From: Heliocidaris tuberculata
Lineage: Eukaryota > Echinodermata > Echinoidea > Camarodonta > Echinometridae
NCBI GenBank assembly: GCA_025618425.1
Contig: CM046832.1
Location: forward strand, 67,171,427 to 67,235,426
Reading direction: 5' to 3'
DNA length: 64,000 nt
The notes below the pieces were generated by a model. The model searched no databases. It worked only from the letters and a program-made list of their open reading frames with translations, and had not been told where the DNA came from. The translations under genes were made by a program, and so were the position numbers. Positions 53,701 through 63,314 of the stretch are shown one piece after another; position 1 is the first letter of the stretch, and each line of letters begins with the position of its first letter.

Positions 53701-55953
53701 AGATGTCACTCTTCAGAGCTCTTTATTCATCAGTCATCAGGGTGGTGTAAATAACCTAATACATGTAAATCTAATAATCTAAATCTAATGTTCTTGTCTT
53801 TTATAGACTACTGGTTTGGTTGGACTTGCAGTGGAGGCTAAACCTCATGAGGTATGTTCTTAAAATTTAATTTCAGATAAGAATTTAGTTATGAGTAGCT
53901 TAATGCTCACAATAAACAATTGGCCAGAAGACTAAATTGTTTTTTCCTGTCACTCCCATTCCCATTTACATTTATCTTTTTCTTCTTAGAAATTTGTATA
54001 CCCTCCTAGTATGAAACACTCCATGAAACATTACTCATTGTACAGTAGTTCTGCAGTGGTAGTGAAATCAAGTTGAAAGCTGGCATTAAAGTAAATCCAC
54101 TTAAAGTTCATACTTGGAAATGAATGTTTTCTTAGCAGACTAATGGGAAGGCTTACACAGAATTCTAGTAATGTCATAAAAATGAATTTTTGATCTAATT
54201 TCGAGTAATTTTTGTTGATGTATCTAGACGTTAATACATGTTGAAGAATATTATTCGTCAGTCACACAATTTTTACACAGTAGTTTAGATTTTAAGTAAC
54301 AAATGTAGGCAAAGGTTTTGTATTTTGCTCCTTTTTGCTCCTTTTATGTTACTACAGAAATTGAGGATATTGTATAGTAAGATCATAGCTGCTGTGCAGC
54401 AGATGCCAAAAGAAGCATCGTACAGACAGTACACTGAGCAGATTGTCAATGACAGGCTTTCTGTAGTACAATCAGTAAGTTTGCAGCATTTGTTTTTACA
54501 GTTGTACTAGCAAATACGATTAGTGACATTATTCTTGTATTTGAAGAGGTTCCATAGGAAAATACATGTACAGTTAACTCTGCATAAGTCGACCTTCCAT
54601 AAGTCGAATAATCGCCTTAGTCGAAGCAATTTTTCAGAACAGAATGAGCAAAACGTGTTTTTTACCTCTTCTAAGTCGAATTTCGCCTAAGTCGAACAGA
54701 TTTCTGTGGTCCCAAGAGATTCGACTTAGGCAGAGTTACCTGTATATTGTTTTAGTTTTGAAATGAAGTGAAGAAAAGCAATACATTTTCTCCAGATGTT
54801 TGTAGGGCCTGTTGTTCTATTACACTGTTCTACAAAAAAGAAAAAAGAAAAAACAATAAAGACTTATTCTCACCCCTTTTTTTGTTCATAGTTTCTCTAT
54901 TATTATTATCATTATTTCATCTGCTTCACAAACAGTGAATGGGCATAGAATTCATAACAGCACTGATCTACTGAAAATTTGGATCTAAAATAAGAATCTG
55001 AGTGTTACTGAATTACCGACACAACAAAAGGATAATGTACCCTTATTCTTAGTTGTTGGTAAGAAATCGCTTTTTTGAAATGTACATGTATTATCATAAA
55101 AATCATTGAAGATAATCACCAGTTAACCTATAAGTTTTATTTGAATCGTCATGTGGTATGAATTATGAATTAAGGTATTAATGTTATGTTATTTCAAAAA
55201 TATCTTATTAATTCTGTAATACAATCATCTATCTACAATACAATTATCTATTTAATGAAAATTACTTTCTATGATATATTTTAGGAAAGTGAAGTCCAGA
55301 AAGTAGAGCAAAAGCTCAATGCAGGCCAAATAGAAGAAGTTGTCCTACAGGTAAATGTAATTACATGTATACAAATTGCCTGTAAATGTTACTTTCATTG
55401 CCTAATTATTGCTTTTTACATGTACATCTGATGAATTCATAGTTATGAAATACATGTATATGTATTTGTATGTCTCCCTCCCTTGCAAATAAGTAACTTG
55501 TTTTCTTTTTTTATATGAATGGTTACAATGGTATATACACATATTTAATTGGGAAATTCATGTTATATGTATGTCATGGTGTCTACTCTGTTCTTATTTA
55601 ATTTCTAATGCAATATGACAGAACTTATAACTGAGGTGGTAGTTTTGTTTTTTACAACGTTCTACTCATACTCGTGTACTCCTCACTTTAATTGCATGAT
55701 CTGACATTGTTGTTTTATCCAATCAGTGTAGGTAGGAGCAGAGCTAATTTTTCTTTTTGGTGCATTCACATTGATTCTACATTTTACAATGCTGTTGCTA
55801 ATCTACTTCATACTTTAATTGTATCATGTGACCTTGTTGCTTTATCCAATGTAGGCAGAAGCAGAGCTGTCACTTGCAAGGAAGATGGCCGACTGGAAGG
55901 CTTGGGAACCCCTTCGAGGAGATGCTCCCCCAGGGCAATGGAAGTGGCCATGA
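50734..55953 (+). CDS. NDUFA5: NADH dehydrogenase [ubiquinone] 1 alpha subcomplex subunit 5 (whole gene)
   Basis: Accessory subunit B13 of mitochondrial complex I, located in the matrix-side arm. Exons 50734-50754, 53807-53851, 54358-54474, 55285-55350 and 55855-55953 join in frame to 115 codons plus TGA; human NDUFA5 has 116. All introns are GT-AG and all are phase 0. Landmarks: [88 protein letters not shown] and the C-terminus GQWKWP, matching the family at each block. No cleavable presequence is expected. Divergent partner of SELENOK. Confidence 0.96.
50755..51721 (+). other. NDUFA5 intron 1, first part
   Basis: Contains, at 50999-51022, a 24-bp motif found exactly again at 63527-63550 in the first intron of the ETHE1-like gene. 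CCTAAAGCTACG/CGTAGCTTTAGGACC inverted blocks occur near 51224 and 51434. No coding sequence. Confidence 0.55.
51722..53371. mobile_element. Probable 1.65-kb non-autonomous DNA transposon in NDUFA5 intron 1
   Basis: Starts GGGGCCTGTTTCTCGAAACC and ends GGTTTCGAGAAACAGGCCCC, a perfect 20-bp terminal inverted repeat. Further inverted homology follows inside each end (GTCATATGTC / GTTATGACTG, and TGTTTCACAAAG / CTTCGTGAAACA). The AT-rich interior has no transposase frame that I recognise. Confidence 0.8.
53372..53806 (+). other. NDUFA5 intron 1, last part
   Basis: Plain intron ending in a TTTTATAG acceptor. Confidence 0.6.
53807..53851 (+). CDS. NDUFA5: NDUFA5 coding exon 2
   Basis: 15 codons: [15 protein letters not shown], identical to human in TTGLVGLAV. 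Donor GAG|gtatgt. Confidence 0.96.
53852..54357 (+). other. NDUFA5 intron 2
   Basis: Plain intron; nothing recognised. Confidence 0.6.
54358..54474 (+). CDS. NDUFA5: NDUFA5 coding exon 3
   Basis: 39 codons: [20 protein letters not shown] then [19 protein letters not shown]. Matches human LRILYTKIL and YRKYTEQI. Acceptor ACTACAG, donor TCA|gtaagt. Confidence 0.97.
54571..54742 (+). mobile_element. Tigger/pogo-like MITE, copy 2
   Basis: 172 bp, ends CAGTTAACTCTGCATAAGTC and GACTTAGGCAGAGTTACCTG, TA flanks. Nearly identical in inverted orientation to 44708-44881. In NDUFA5 intron 3. Non-coding. Confidence 0.85.
54743..55284 (+). other. Rest of NDUFA5 intron 3
   Basis: Plain AT-rich intron; nothing recognised. 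Confidence 0.6.
55285..55350 (+). CDS. NDUFA5: NDUFA5 coding exon 4
   Basis: 22 codons: [20 protein letters not shown] then LQ. Matches human GGQLEEVILQ. Acceptor ATTTTAG, donor CAG|gtaaat. Confidence 0.97.
55684..55755 (+). pseudogene. Decayed tandem copy of the NDUFA5 exon 5 5' edge
   Basis: TTTAATTGCATGATCTGACA and TTTATCCAATCAGTGTAGGT, then AGGAGCAGAGCT mirror, about 125 bp upstream, the real acceptor region TTTAATTGTATCATGTGACC, TTTATCCAATGTAG|GCAG AAGCAGAGCTG. The copy keeps an AG but the exon part decays after about 15 nt. Confidence 0.7.
55855..55953 (+). CDS. NDUFA5: NDUFA5 coding exon 5 (last)
   Basis: Reads [20 protein letters not shown], then [12 protein letters not shown] and TGA. 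Matches human LARKMREWKLWEPL and the QWKWP end. Acceptor CCAATGTAG. Confidence 0.97.
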   Translation, partial: AEAELSLARKMADWKAWEPLRGDAPPGQWKWP

Positions 55954-56860
55954 AATGATATTTGTACAACAGAATGATTGAAAATTATCGATAATAGGAT
56001 GTAATGAGAGGCCTATGTCTTTTGTGGTGTTTGTTACACACTAGTTTTGGGAGGGGTTCTGCATGTACACCATATGTAGTCAACTTTGGTTTTGTCAAAG
56101 GATATGATTTTACATGATTGACCTGATGTAGAGCTGCACAATGATTGATTTATTGTTCATTTTTAGAGATAAAAATCTTGCTCAAAAGCTTTGATCAACA
56201 TTGAAAGGTGAAATATTTCACTTACGCTTAGAAGTGATGCACAAGAACTTTACTTTTATTCACTTATTTTCTAGGTCGACTCTCTTCTACCTCTATCATT
56301 AAATAGGGTGTTCTGTCAATTATGCATGTTGTCTTATACTTGGCACTAGGAAACAAATATTACGAGAAGAGAAACAAGAAGTATGCAAGTGTTAAATGGA
56401 ATACCATATTTATTCATGGAAATATTCAGTTACTGATAATGAGTTTGTTAAGTTGATAAATTATCCTAATACATCATTGCATAATGTACAGTTTTCTAGA
56501 ACATTAGACCTGCTTCTAATAACTAAATGGGTACAATTATCTTGGGTAATCATTTGCTTTTGGTAGTGCTCTGCCTTTAGCTTGACAAGACAGCATTGTT
56601 GATCATCATCTCTCTAAAGACTTGTGGCCTCAAATATTTTTGTGCTTGGACTTCATCATCTGCTGATATAGAATAACATGGAATCTGTAGTAACAGTGTT
56701 TTACATTTTAAAAATATTGTGGTATTCAAGTAATACATCTGTATTATCAGATGATGAAGTCCTCATGAATATGACAGTGTATGTGTATCGCAGAATGTGA
56801 ATACATTCTTTGCAGTGTATATTGAAAAGATAATAAAAATTATGTTCATCAACAGTTGTG
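55954..56860 (+). other. NDUFA5: NDUFA5 3' UTR with poly(A) signal at 56832-56837
   Basis: The first clear downstream AATAAA hexamer is at 56832-56837 (context AAAAGATAATAAAAATTATG), followed by a GT-rich segment (TTGTGTG, 56854-56860), the usual cleavage-site surroundings. No coding sequence after the stop. Confidence 0.5.
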
Positions 56861-57886
56861 TGATCTTGATATATTCATTATATTGTTCCTAAGTTTTTTT
56901 GCGTCCATTTGGAGTTCATGTGGGTGTGAATACTCTGGTGTCTTGGAGGTATGTGCCTTTGTGGCTTGGATCGGGGAACATTATACTGAGTGTATGACCT
57001 TTGCTAGTTATGTCAAAACTCACTTCCAATTCACTGAAAGTCTGATTGATTTATCAAGTGTATAATGTAATTCAGGTACTGTATATGCTAGTTTTTATCA
57101 GATTTTACTTCTTTCATACCCTTACCATAGTCCTATAGTGACTGCTGTAACCCGTTCTTGCATGTACTTTTACTTTGTTCCTTCATCAACAGTCAAAAAA
57201 GGCACATTTAAAAAAAAACATTTCCTTGGACAGAACATATGTTGGGTAGCTCAAACATGACGCCAGAGTAGCAGGACTAAGTTGCCAATTTGTATTCGAT
57301 GGCTTTTCCGATAGTCACGGATCTTTTCCTCCTCTTAATATTCTGAATTCAAGGCAATTTATTTTATGACAGAGCTTCTCTTTAAGGGAAAATATGTCAT
57401 TTTCCAAGATATATATCTATTTCCAAGATATATATACAAATGCTTAAAGGAAAGAGATGGAGAGAGAGAGAAAAAGAGAGGTAAAAAGGGAACAAAGAGG
57501 GAGATACACTTGAGTGATCAATTAGTGATAAAAGGGAGAGAGTAGAAAGAATGTAAATGTCTATAAAAGTTATGTATTTCCAGATTTCTTGGAATTCAAT
57601 CGATTAAATAGCATAATCATAAACAAAATTAAGTTGTTTTCTATACAGATAAATTCGGGGTAAGAGCTCAAGAACCCGTCATCTTAAACAGCACATTATT
57701 CATTCATTCGTGCATTTCATACAAAAAGAATAAAACTAATCAACTTTATATTGCACAATAAAGTTACATAAATATTTGAAATACCTAAAGGTACGTAACA
57801 TTCAAAAAGTAACAGTGATCATACTCTGGACAAAAATTATATACATGTACCATGCATTTAACTTAATAACGGAAATAGTAATACAC
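56861..57886. other. Intergenic DNA with a degraded MITE
   Basis: No gene. About 57185-57395 has fragments of the 16.8-kb MITE family (AAGTTGCCAATTTGTATTCG near 57281). A GA-rich patch lies at 57456-57545. Confidence 0.5.
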
Positions 57887-58027
57887 CTGGGGAGCGTTTC
57901 ATCAAGCGTTTTGTCAGTGATTTTTAACTGACAAATTTGCTCTCAGCCAATCAGATGCAAGGATTTCAGTAGCTTATAACAGTTGTCGGTAAAAATCACT
58001 GACAAAACACGATGAAACGCTCCCCAG
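57887..58027. mobile_element. Short MITE with palindromic ends
   Basis: Starts CTGGGGAGCGTTTCATC and ends GATGAAACGCTCCCCAG, a perfect 17-bp terminal inverted repeat. Inner arms are GTCAGTGATTTTTA / TAAAAATCACTGAC. Related to 11309-11447. Non-coding. Confidence 0.85.
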
Positions 58028-58149
58028 AAATCGACCTCTTCAATTCAAGAGAATTCTGCATGTTTGGTATGCAAAACAAGACTTACTTTAAAAGTTTACA
58101 ATTAAAAGGAGAAAATGAGAAGAATGAAGGGAAGATTCTGAAAGGAATA

Positions 58150-58480
58150 GAACCACTAGCGTAGCTGAGGGGGGGGGGGGCAGACTGCCCCCCTGACAAC
58201 TTTTTCCCCCAATTTTTAAAATTTTTTAATATTTCATTTTTGAGAATTATGGAGGAAAACAACCCCTTAAAATCTAAGGACTCCCCCCCCCCCCCCCCCC
58301 CCCCCCCCACCGAGTGACTTTTGGATGGCAGGCAAAAAAAATAATTTATGCCTACCTCCCACTGAGCGGGTTTTGGAGGGCTGGCGAGAAAAATAAAATA
58401 TGGGTCTCCCTCCAAGCAGAATCTGACAAGTGACAAAAATTGCCCCCCTTGTAAAAAAATCCTGGCTACGCCACTGAATA
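58150..58480. mobile_element. Small element with GCGTAGC ends and C-runs
   Basis: Starts ACTAGCGTAGCTGAGGGGGG and ends CCTGGCTACGCCACTG, imperfect inverted repeats of the AGTGGCGTAGC type common at ends of invertebrate non-autonomous elements. C-run at 58284-58309 expanded. The open frames across it come from these runs. Confidence 0.55.
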
Positions 58481-58943
58481 TTTGAACAGAAATCACTGAT
58501 CTCTACGGAAAGAATATCAAGCAATAGGGAGAGAGTTAAAAAGTGAAATATTGTACACAATTCAGCTTGAAGGGTAGTGTTATGTATTATCCCAGAGAAA
58601 GATACTCAAATATATAGAAGAATTCAGTTTGAAAATTCACTTAAAATGAAAAGTTGTAACACTTCTTTGAAATTAAGCCTACCCAGAGCGCGTTGATAGA
58701 GAGAGTTGTGACGGTTGTGACACGCGCATAATAAGCATGCGCGTACGCGCTCTTTGTTTAAAACATGGCGGATCATGGAGCTCCCAATAGTTCCCTTTCA
58801 CGTACATTCTCTATGAGAGGGAACTTTTTGAAGCTTCATGAAACGACTGACCAATCAGAAGCGACCTCCAGTGTCAGGACTCTCTGTATGGATAGCTCTG
58901 AGCCTACCAAGCATATACCCCTTTTTTATGTACATGCTGCACA
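58481..58943. other. Intergenic DNA
   Basis: Somewhat CG-rich near 58685-58770 (ACACGCGCATAATAAGCATG, CGCGTACGCGC). The open frame from 58765 (MADHGAPNSSL...) starts in a plausible ATGGCG context but runs into the next repeat, so no gene is called. Confidence 0.45.
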
Positions 58944-59757
58944 GTGGCGTATTTACGGCGGGGGGGAGGGGGGGCAGAGGGGGCACGTGCCCTGGGCGGC
59001 ACTTGAAGGGGGCGCAAAAAATGCAAAAGAGAGAAAGAAAAGGGGGAGAAATACAAGAAAAAATGCATAAGAAATTGTGTTTTATAGGATTTGAAATGCA
59101 AAATTTTTCTATAGCTCGGTCGCTTTGCTCCCTCGCATAATTATGTTCAAAATCTAGCTATTTCGCGCCCCTAATGGCATTTTAAAGTGTTAACCATTAA
59201 TTGACTCTAGTTGCATGCTTTGCCCCCCCCTTCATAAGGCAGGATCGAGCTTGTTAAATTTTGCACCCCCTGATGGGATATAAGTGCATAAAAAGCACTA
59301 GTGTATGATAGAACATTCGAAAGAAATCATAAATTTGCCTTGCAATTGCCTTACTCAATTCCTCAAATATATTTCTTCAGGATTTTCATTCATTTTGCAC
59401 CCCCCAAATAGGAATGTTCAAAAAAAAAATTAAAAATCTATTGCTAGGTCGCTGTATTCCCTTGGATTTTTTTTTTTTTTATGTAAGGGTAAAATATATA
59501 AGAAATTTAAATTTGAGGGGTGAATTAAGGGGGGGGGGGGAATCTGCTGCGGTCGCGCTGCTCCCTCGCTTGTACAATAACTCATCAAATTTGGGCTAAC
59601 AACCCCGTGTTATATATGTGCATCAAAACTCTTTTTCACGTAGTGCCGCATCATTTCTAAATCAAAAACGCGCATTAAAAATAATCTGAGTTTGGGCATG
59701 GGGGGCGCAGATTTGATAGTTTGCCCCAGGCGCCAGAATACCTAGATATACGCCTTT
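58944..59757. mobile_element. Non-autonomous element with G-rich ends, copy 2
   Basis: Same family as 9595-10384. Begins CAGTGGCGTATTTACGGCGG and ends near ATATACGCCTTTG; the interior has GGGGGCGCAAAAAATGCAAA and GCTCGGTCGCTTTGCTCCCT. Related CATG-rich sequence lies outside both ends. No coding region. Confidence 0.65.
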
Positions 59758-60462
59758 GCATGTGCATGTACCGTACATGTATATGTTTATAATGTTTGCC
59801 TCAAATGTGCGATGCTATATTCCAATACTGAATTTATCAATGCTGCCATTAATATTTATAATAGAGAATATATTTTTAATAGAGAGTATATCGCAGTCTT
59901 AACAGACCAGCATGATATCAATTGATTTGACACATACGGCTACATGTATGAAAATTGAAATTGCCGTGGCATTTCCATCATTTTCGTGTAAGCAATAATA
60001 ATACATATCGTCTGCAAAAAAAATTGTTGACAATCCTGTAGTCACATTTTACGGCCGTAACGAGAAATCGCTGCATATGATGATCTAGGCGATCATGGTA
60101 CGAATATATAGGCCTATCTTTCAGTTCCCCGCCTTGATCGACTGATTTATCAACAATGAGTTTTGGGCCTCCCCTTCCCCCCTAGTCTCTGTCATACACA
60201 TGCCAGCTCACTATGCACCTAAAATGAGTTTTCAAATTGAGCGGCTATAAATACCTTTGTAAGGGGAAAAAATGTTGTTTTATCTATACCGGTCATACCT
60301 CGGGAAGATACTGAACGCAGGCACTATGCTTGTTTTAGTAAGAGCATGCCCATGTAGAAAATAGGTCAAAATTGGATACAGATTCTTTTTTGGACGTTTA
60401 ATGTCTCTAAAAATGTAAATAAAAACGAATTACAACACGATAAAAAGGACAAAAATTGAAGT
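59758..60462. other. Intergenic DNA upstream of the tRNA 3' side
   Basis: No gene or clear repeat recognised. Confidence 0.55.
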
Positions 60463-60534
60463 CTCCTTGGCGGGGAATTGAACCCCGGTCTTCCGCGTGA
60501 CAGGCGGAGATACTTACCACTATACTACCAAGGA
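60463..60534 (-). tRNA. trnD-GTC: tRNA-Asp (anticodon GTC)
   Basis: 72 nt, no intron. Acceptor arms TCCTTGG (60534-60528) and CCAAGGA pair fully; discriminator G at 60463. Anticodon loop CTGTCAC with GTC at 60499-60501, stem CCGC/GCGG. A box TAGTATAGTGG and B box GGTTCAATTCC match the consensus. A T-run follows the 3' end on the minus strand (about 60451-60455), as a Pol III terminator. CCA is not encoded, as expected in eukaryotes. Confidence 0.97.
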
Positions 60535-61700
60535 CTTCTCTGAACGTGCGGGGAATTTTACAGTAGTAATAAAAATAGATCCGCTAAACGCAGTTTATTA
60601 TGCGCGCGGACCGTATATGAGGACTGCAGTGATGCTGTCATCCTATGTCTCTATTTAATTTGTCTACGGTGCACGCAGTTGGCGCATATGGAGATCGATG
60701 AGTCGGCGTTGTAGTTGTGTAGTGTAGCCAAAGACCTTTAATAGTGTCAAGACATGTACTCTCACGTACTTCCGTAGTACATTCGGCAGGCGTAAATTGC
60801 TGTGTTAAATATTATAGGGCTCGAAAACATACGTTCGCCTTATGGTATAACACGTGAAAAATGTGTCATTATTTCATATCTTATTCCATCTTTTTCAAGT
60901 CTGATTTTTGTACGAGAGGAAGGATGGATAGTTCAAAAACCTTCAACTGCTTTTCAATTATAAATGCCACTGTAAATTCCCGGGATTATGCTTGCTTTTT
61001 TTTTTTACAGAGACATGATTATAGGGTAATTCACAGGAGAAAAATATGGATTTTGAGAATGATCATTGTACGGGCCCTATAGTTATATACGTGTAATTTG
61101 AGACTAGGCCAAGCAAAATTGATTCCTAGTTTCTCGTCCGGATTCATTTTCGAAAATGAGGAGGGGGGTACCATATATCCGCCGCACATATATTAGCACG
61201 GCTTCCAATATTATATTTATATATTCTTCTGCAGGGTCCCTTTAAACCCCCCGTTCATCAAGGTTTGATTTTAAAGGTCTGTGCAGCAAAATGTTGGTGG
61301 TTTTTTAAAAAAATCGTTTCATCTTTCTTAATGAAATATATATATCAAATAACAAAAAAAAAAGGCACTGAATTGATATGAAAAAGTAAGGCCAAATGAA
61401 CAATTTCTCACAAAATTTCATCGACATTTCTTATTTGGCTAATTAGTGCTTCAAATAGAGGAGATGATTCAGCTTTATCATGATCATTTGGTCGTGATGC
61501 TTAGCAAGTTGTGTTGATCTTACTGTTTAACTTCAAGACGGCACATAATTATTCTCGAAATATGCATGGCTCCGCATCGACAATAGCGCCCGTATATTTA
61601 TATTGGTAACTCAATAATGAAGTCCTGAATAAAAAGTGTTATAAAAGTGTTCGCAAGGCATTTCATATTCTTAGCTGATTACAGCATGAAATAGGGCATG
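60535..61700. other. Intergenic DNA
   Basis: No gene seen. 61107-61175 shares a block containing AAAATTGATTCCTAGTTTCT then CGTCCG with 12222-12260, so a small dispersed repeat is present. Confidence 0.5.
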
Positions 61701-62330
61701 AAAATTATTAGCCAAAAGTTGCGCCTTTCAGTTGAAACTAAGATCCAGACAACTATATAGTTCCGCATAATGACCTATATCATGTAAAAGCTGAATATCT
61801 CCTCTTTTTCATGATATAATCAGCTAAGCATATGAAATGTCGAGCGAACTTTTAAAAAACTTTTCACGTTATTTTGGGTTGGCCAAGGATGCGGGGCAGG
61901 TCGCTTATAAAAGTTAAAACAGTATAAGATCCAGACAACTATAGTATAACGACCTATAATGATCACGTGAAAGCTGAATATCTCATCTTTTTCATGGTGT
62001 AATCATCTAAGCATATGAAATGTGAGCGAACTTTTATTAAACTTTTTATTCAGGACTTCATTTTGAGTTGGGTAAAGCTCTCTATAATATAGGGCCTATA
62101 TATATAGGGCGCTAAATATATTGTACATGCGAAGGGTAAATGATTATTAGGGGTATAGGTCGCGTCTTTTAATTGAAACAGTAAGATCCAGACAACTAGT
62201 TCCGCATAACTACCTCAGTATCATGTAAAAGCTGAAGTCTCCTCAGTTTTAAGGTGTAATTAGCTAGCATATGAAATGTCGAGCGAACTTTAATAATACT
62301 TTTCATTCAGGACTTCACTCTGAGTTTCCC
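61701..62330 (+). repeat. Three diverged tandem units upstream of the ETHE1-like gene
   Basis: The blocks AAGATCCAGACAACT (about 61740, 61926, 62183), ATGTAAAAGCTGAATATCTC and AGCATATGAAATGTCGAGCG recur in order three times with spacings of about 186 and 257 bp. TTTTTATTCAGGACTTCA-type ends occur after the second and third units, and inverted GAAGTCCTGAATAAAAAGTG lies at 61620-61639. Confidence 0.75.
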
Positions 62331-62752
62331 GATTTGCTTCCGGAACGCTGCTCGCGAATTTATTCATGAAAGCATTAAATTGTGCATGATTAGTCTAAAC
62401 TGTTATTGCTTTGCTCTTTAGACGTCAAGACGAAACGAAATAATACATTAAAATCGCTTTTCTACCTTCATGAATTCCAACATTAAAGAAATGAATTTTG
62501 TTACACTTTTATTTGCATTTTGGAAACTTTTTTCCTTTTTCGATCGGCCGTTTCGGCGACATCCTAATTGGTCGCTGAATCAAACCTGAATCAAACTTGG
62601 TTTACCTTAATGCATGCACTGTACCGTACTACTATATGATGCAATTAATGCGCTAGTTGCGCGCGCTAGCCTACAAAATTAAAAGCACACACGACACGGT
62701 TCTCAGCATAGCCCCTCCCCGGCCCAGACACACCCACTACAACTTTCCTCTT
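62331..62752. other. Upstream region of the ETHE1-like gene
   Basis: No gene seen. CG-richer from about 62545, with GCGCGCGCTAGC-like DNA near 62660. Confidence 0.45.
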
Positions 62753-62981
62753 ATTGGTCCACGCAAGTTGTCAGTCTCGATTCAGTTCTACAATATAAAA
62801 GCACAAAAAGCGGAAAAGTTTTTGACTTTTTAATTTGGGATAGGGCAAGGCTGATGACGTGACGTGACCACTGCAGTGACAGTGTACGCCAGCGCAGCTA
62901 GCTAGCACTACCGTACTATTAATTCAACTTGCTGTGCATCTGATCTGCACCTGATCAAGATTGTCACCGAGTTCAGGCACC
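62753..62981 (+). promoter_or_regulatory. TATA/CCAAT-type core promoter and 5' UTR
   Basis: ATTGG (inverted CCAAT box) at 62753-62757 and TATAAAA at 62794-62800, 40 bp apart; the ATG follows about 185 bp later. CGTGACGTGACC lies near 62858. The order and spacing fit a Pol II core promoter for the downstream exon; unproven. Confidence 0.5.
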
Positions 62982-63314
62982 ATGTCTTCCTTTGGCTTGG
63001 GTTTACGTTTGTCAAAACTATCAGTGCTAGCAGGAAGAGCCAGATGCCAACAGTCACTTAAAAACTCCGGCGCTGTCTTTCTCACATGCTCTCAACTTCA
63101 ACGACAACGTGAACAAGTTTGTCTGTCCCACTCACTTCCAACGTTGGCAGCTCGTCCAACTTGTCATCTGCATTGGACATTCTCATCCCCCACTCGTACA
63201 ATCGCAAACACAAGATTTCTCCAGGGACAAAATAGCAGTTGCAATGTGGTTAAATTTGTGAGAAATATGTCAGCTGAAACTCTTCCCGATCCTTCCAATC
63301 TTATTTTCCGACAG
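62982..63314 (+). CDS. First coding exon of a mitochondrial-type protein, perhaps ETHE1
   Basis: ATG at 62982 (context CACCATGTC) opens 111 codons ending exactly at CGACAG|gtgagt, phase 0. The protein is rich in Arg, Ser, Leu and Thr and nearly free of acidic residues for about 90 positions (MSSFGLGLRLSKLSVLAGRA, then QQSLKNS and TRTIANTRFLQG), the look of a long mitochondrial presequence. An internal Met follows (NMSAETLPDPSNLIFRQ). The final LIFRQ is how mature ETHE1-family persulfide dioxygenases begin (usually IFRQLFD). If so, the gene oxidises glutathione persulfide in mitochondria, and later exons carrying HxHxDH should follow. Only five residues support the family call, so the symbol is left empty. 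The exon itself is well supported. Confidence 0.5.

Noticed and set aside
58083..58560. Overlapping frames of 97 and 137 codons on the minus strand
   Set aside because: They run through a C-run and the inverted ends of a small repeat element; Gly-runs and Pro-rich parts are homopolymer artefacts.
58765..59070. 101-codon frame starting MADHGAPNSSL in a good ATG context
   Set aside because: About half of it lies inside the G-rich repeat copy 2; no donor in the first half gives a convincing exon, though a short first exon cannot be excluded.
12218..61175. Shared blocks near 12.2 and 61.1 kb as an RNA gene pair
   Set aside because: No conserved hairpin or Pol III boxes are seen; it fits a short dispersed repeat.
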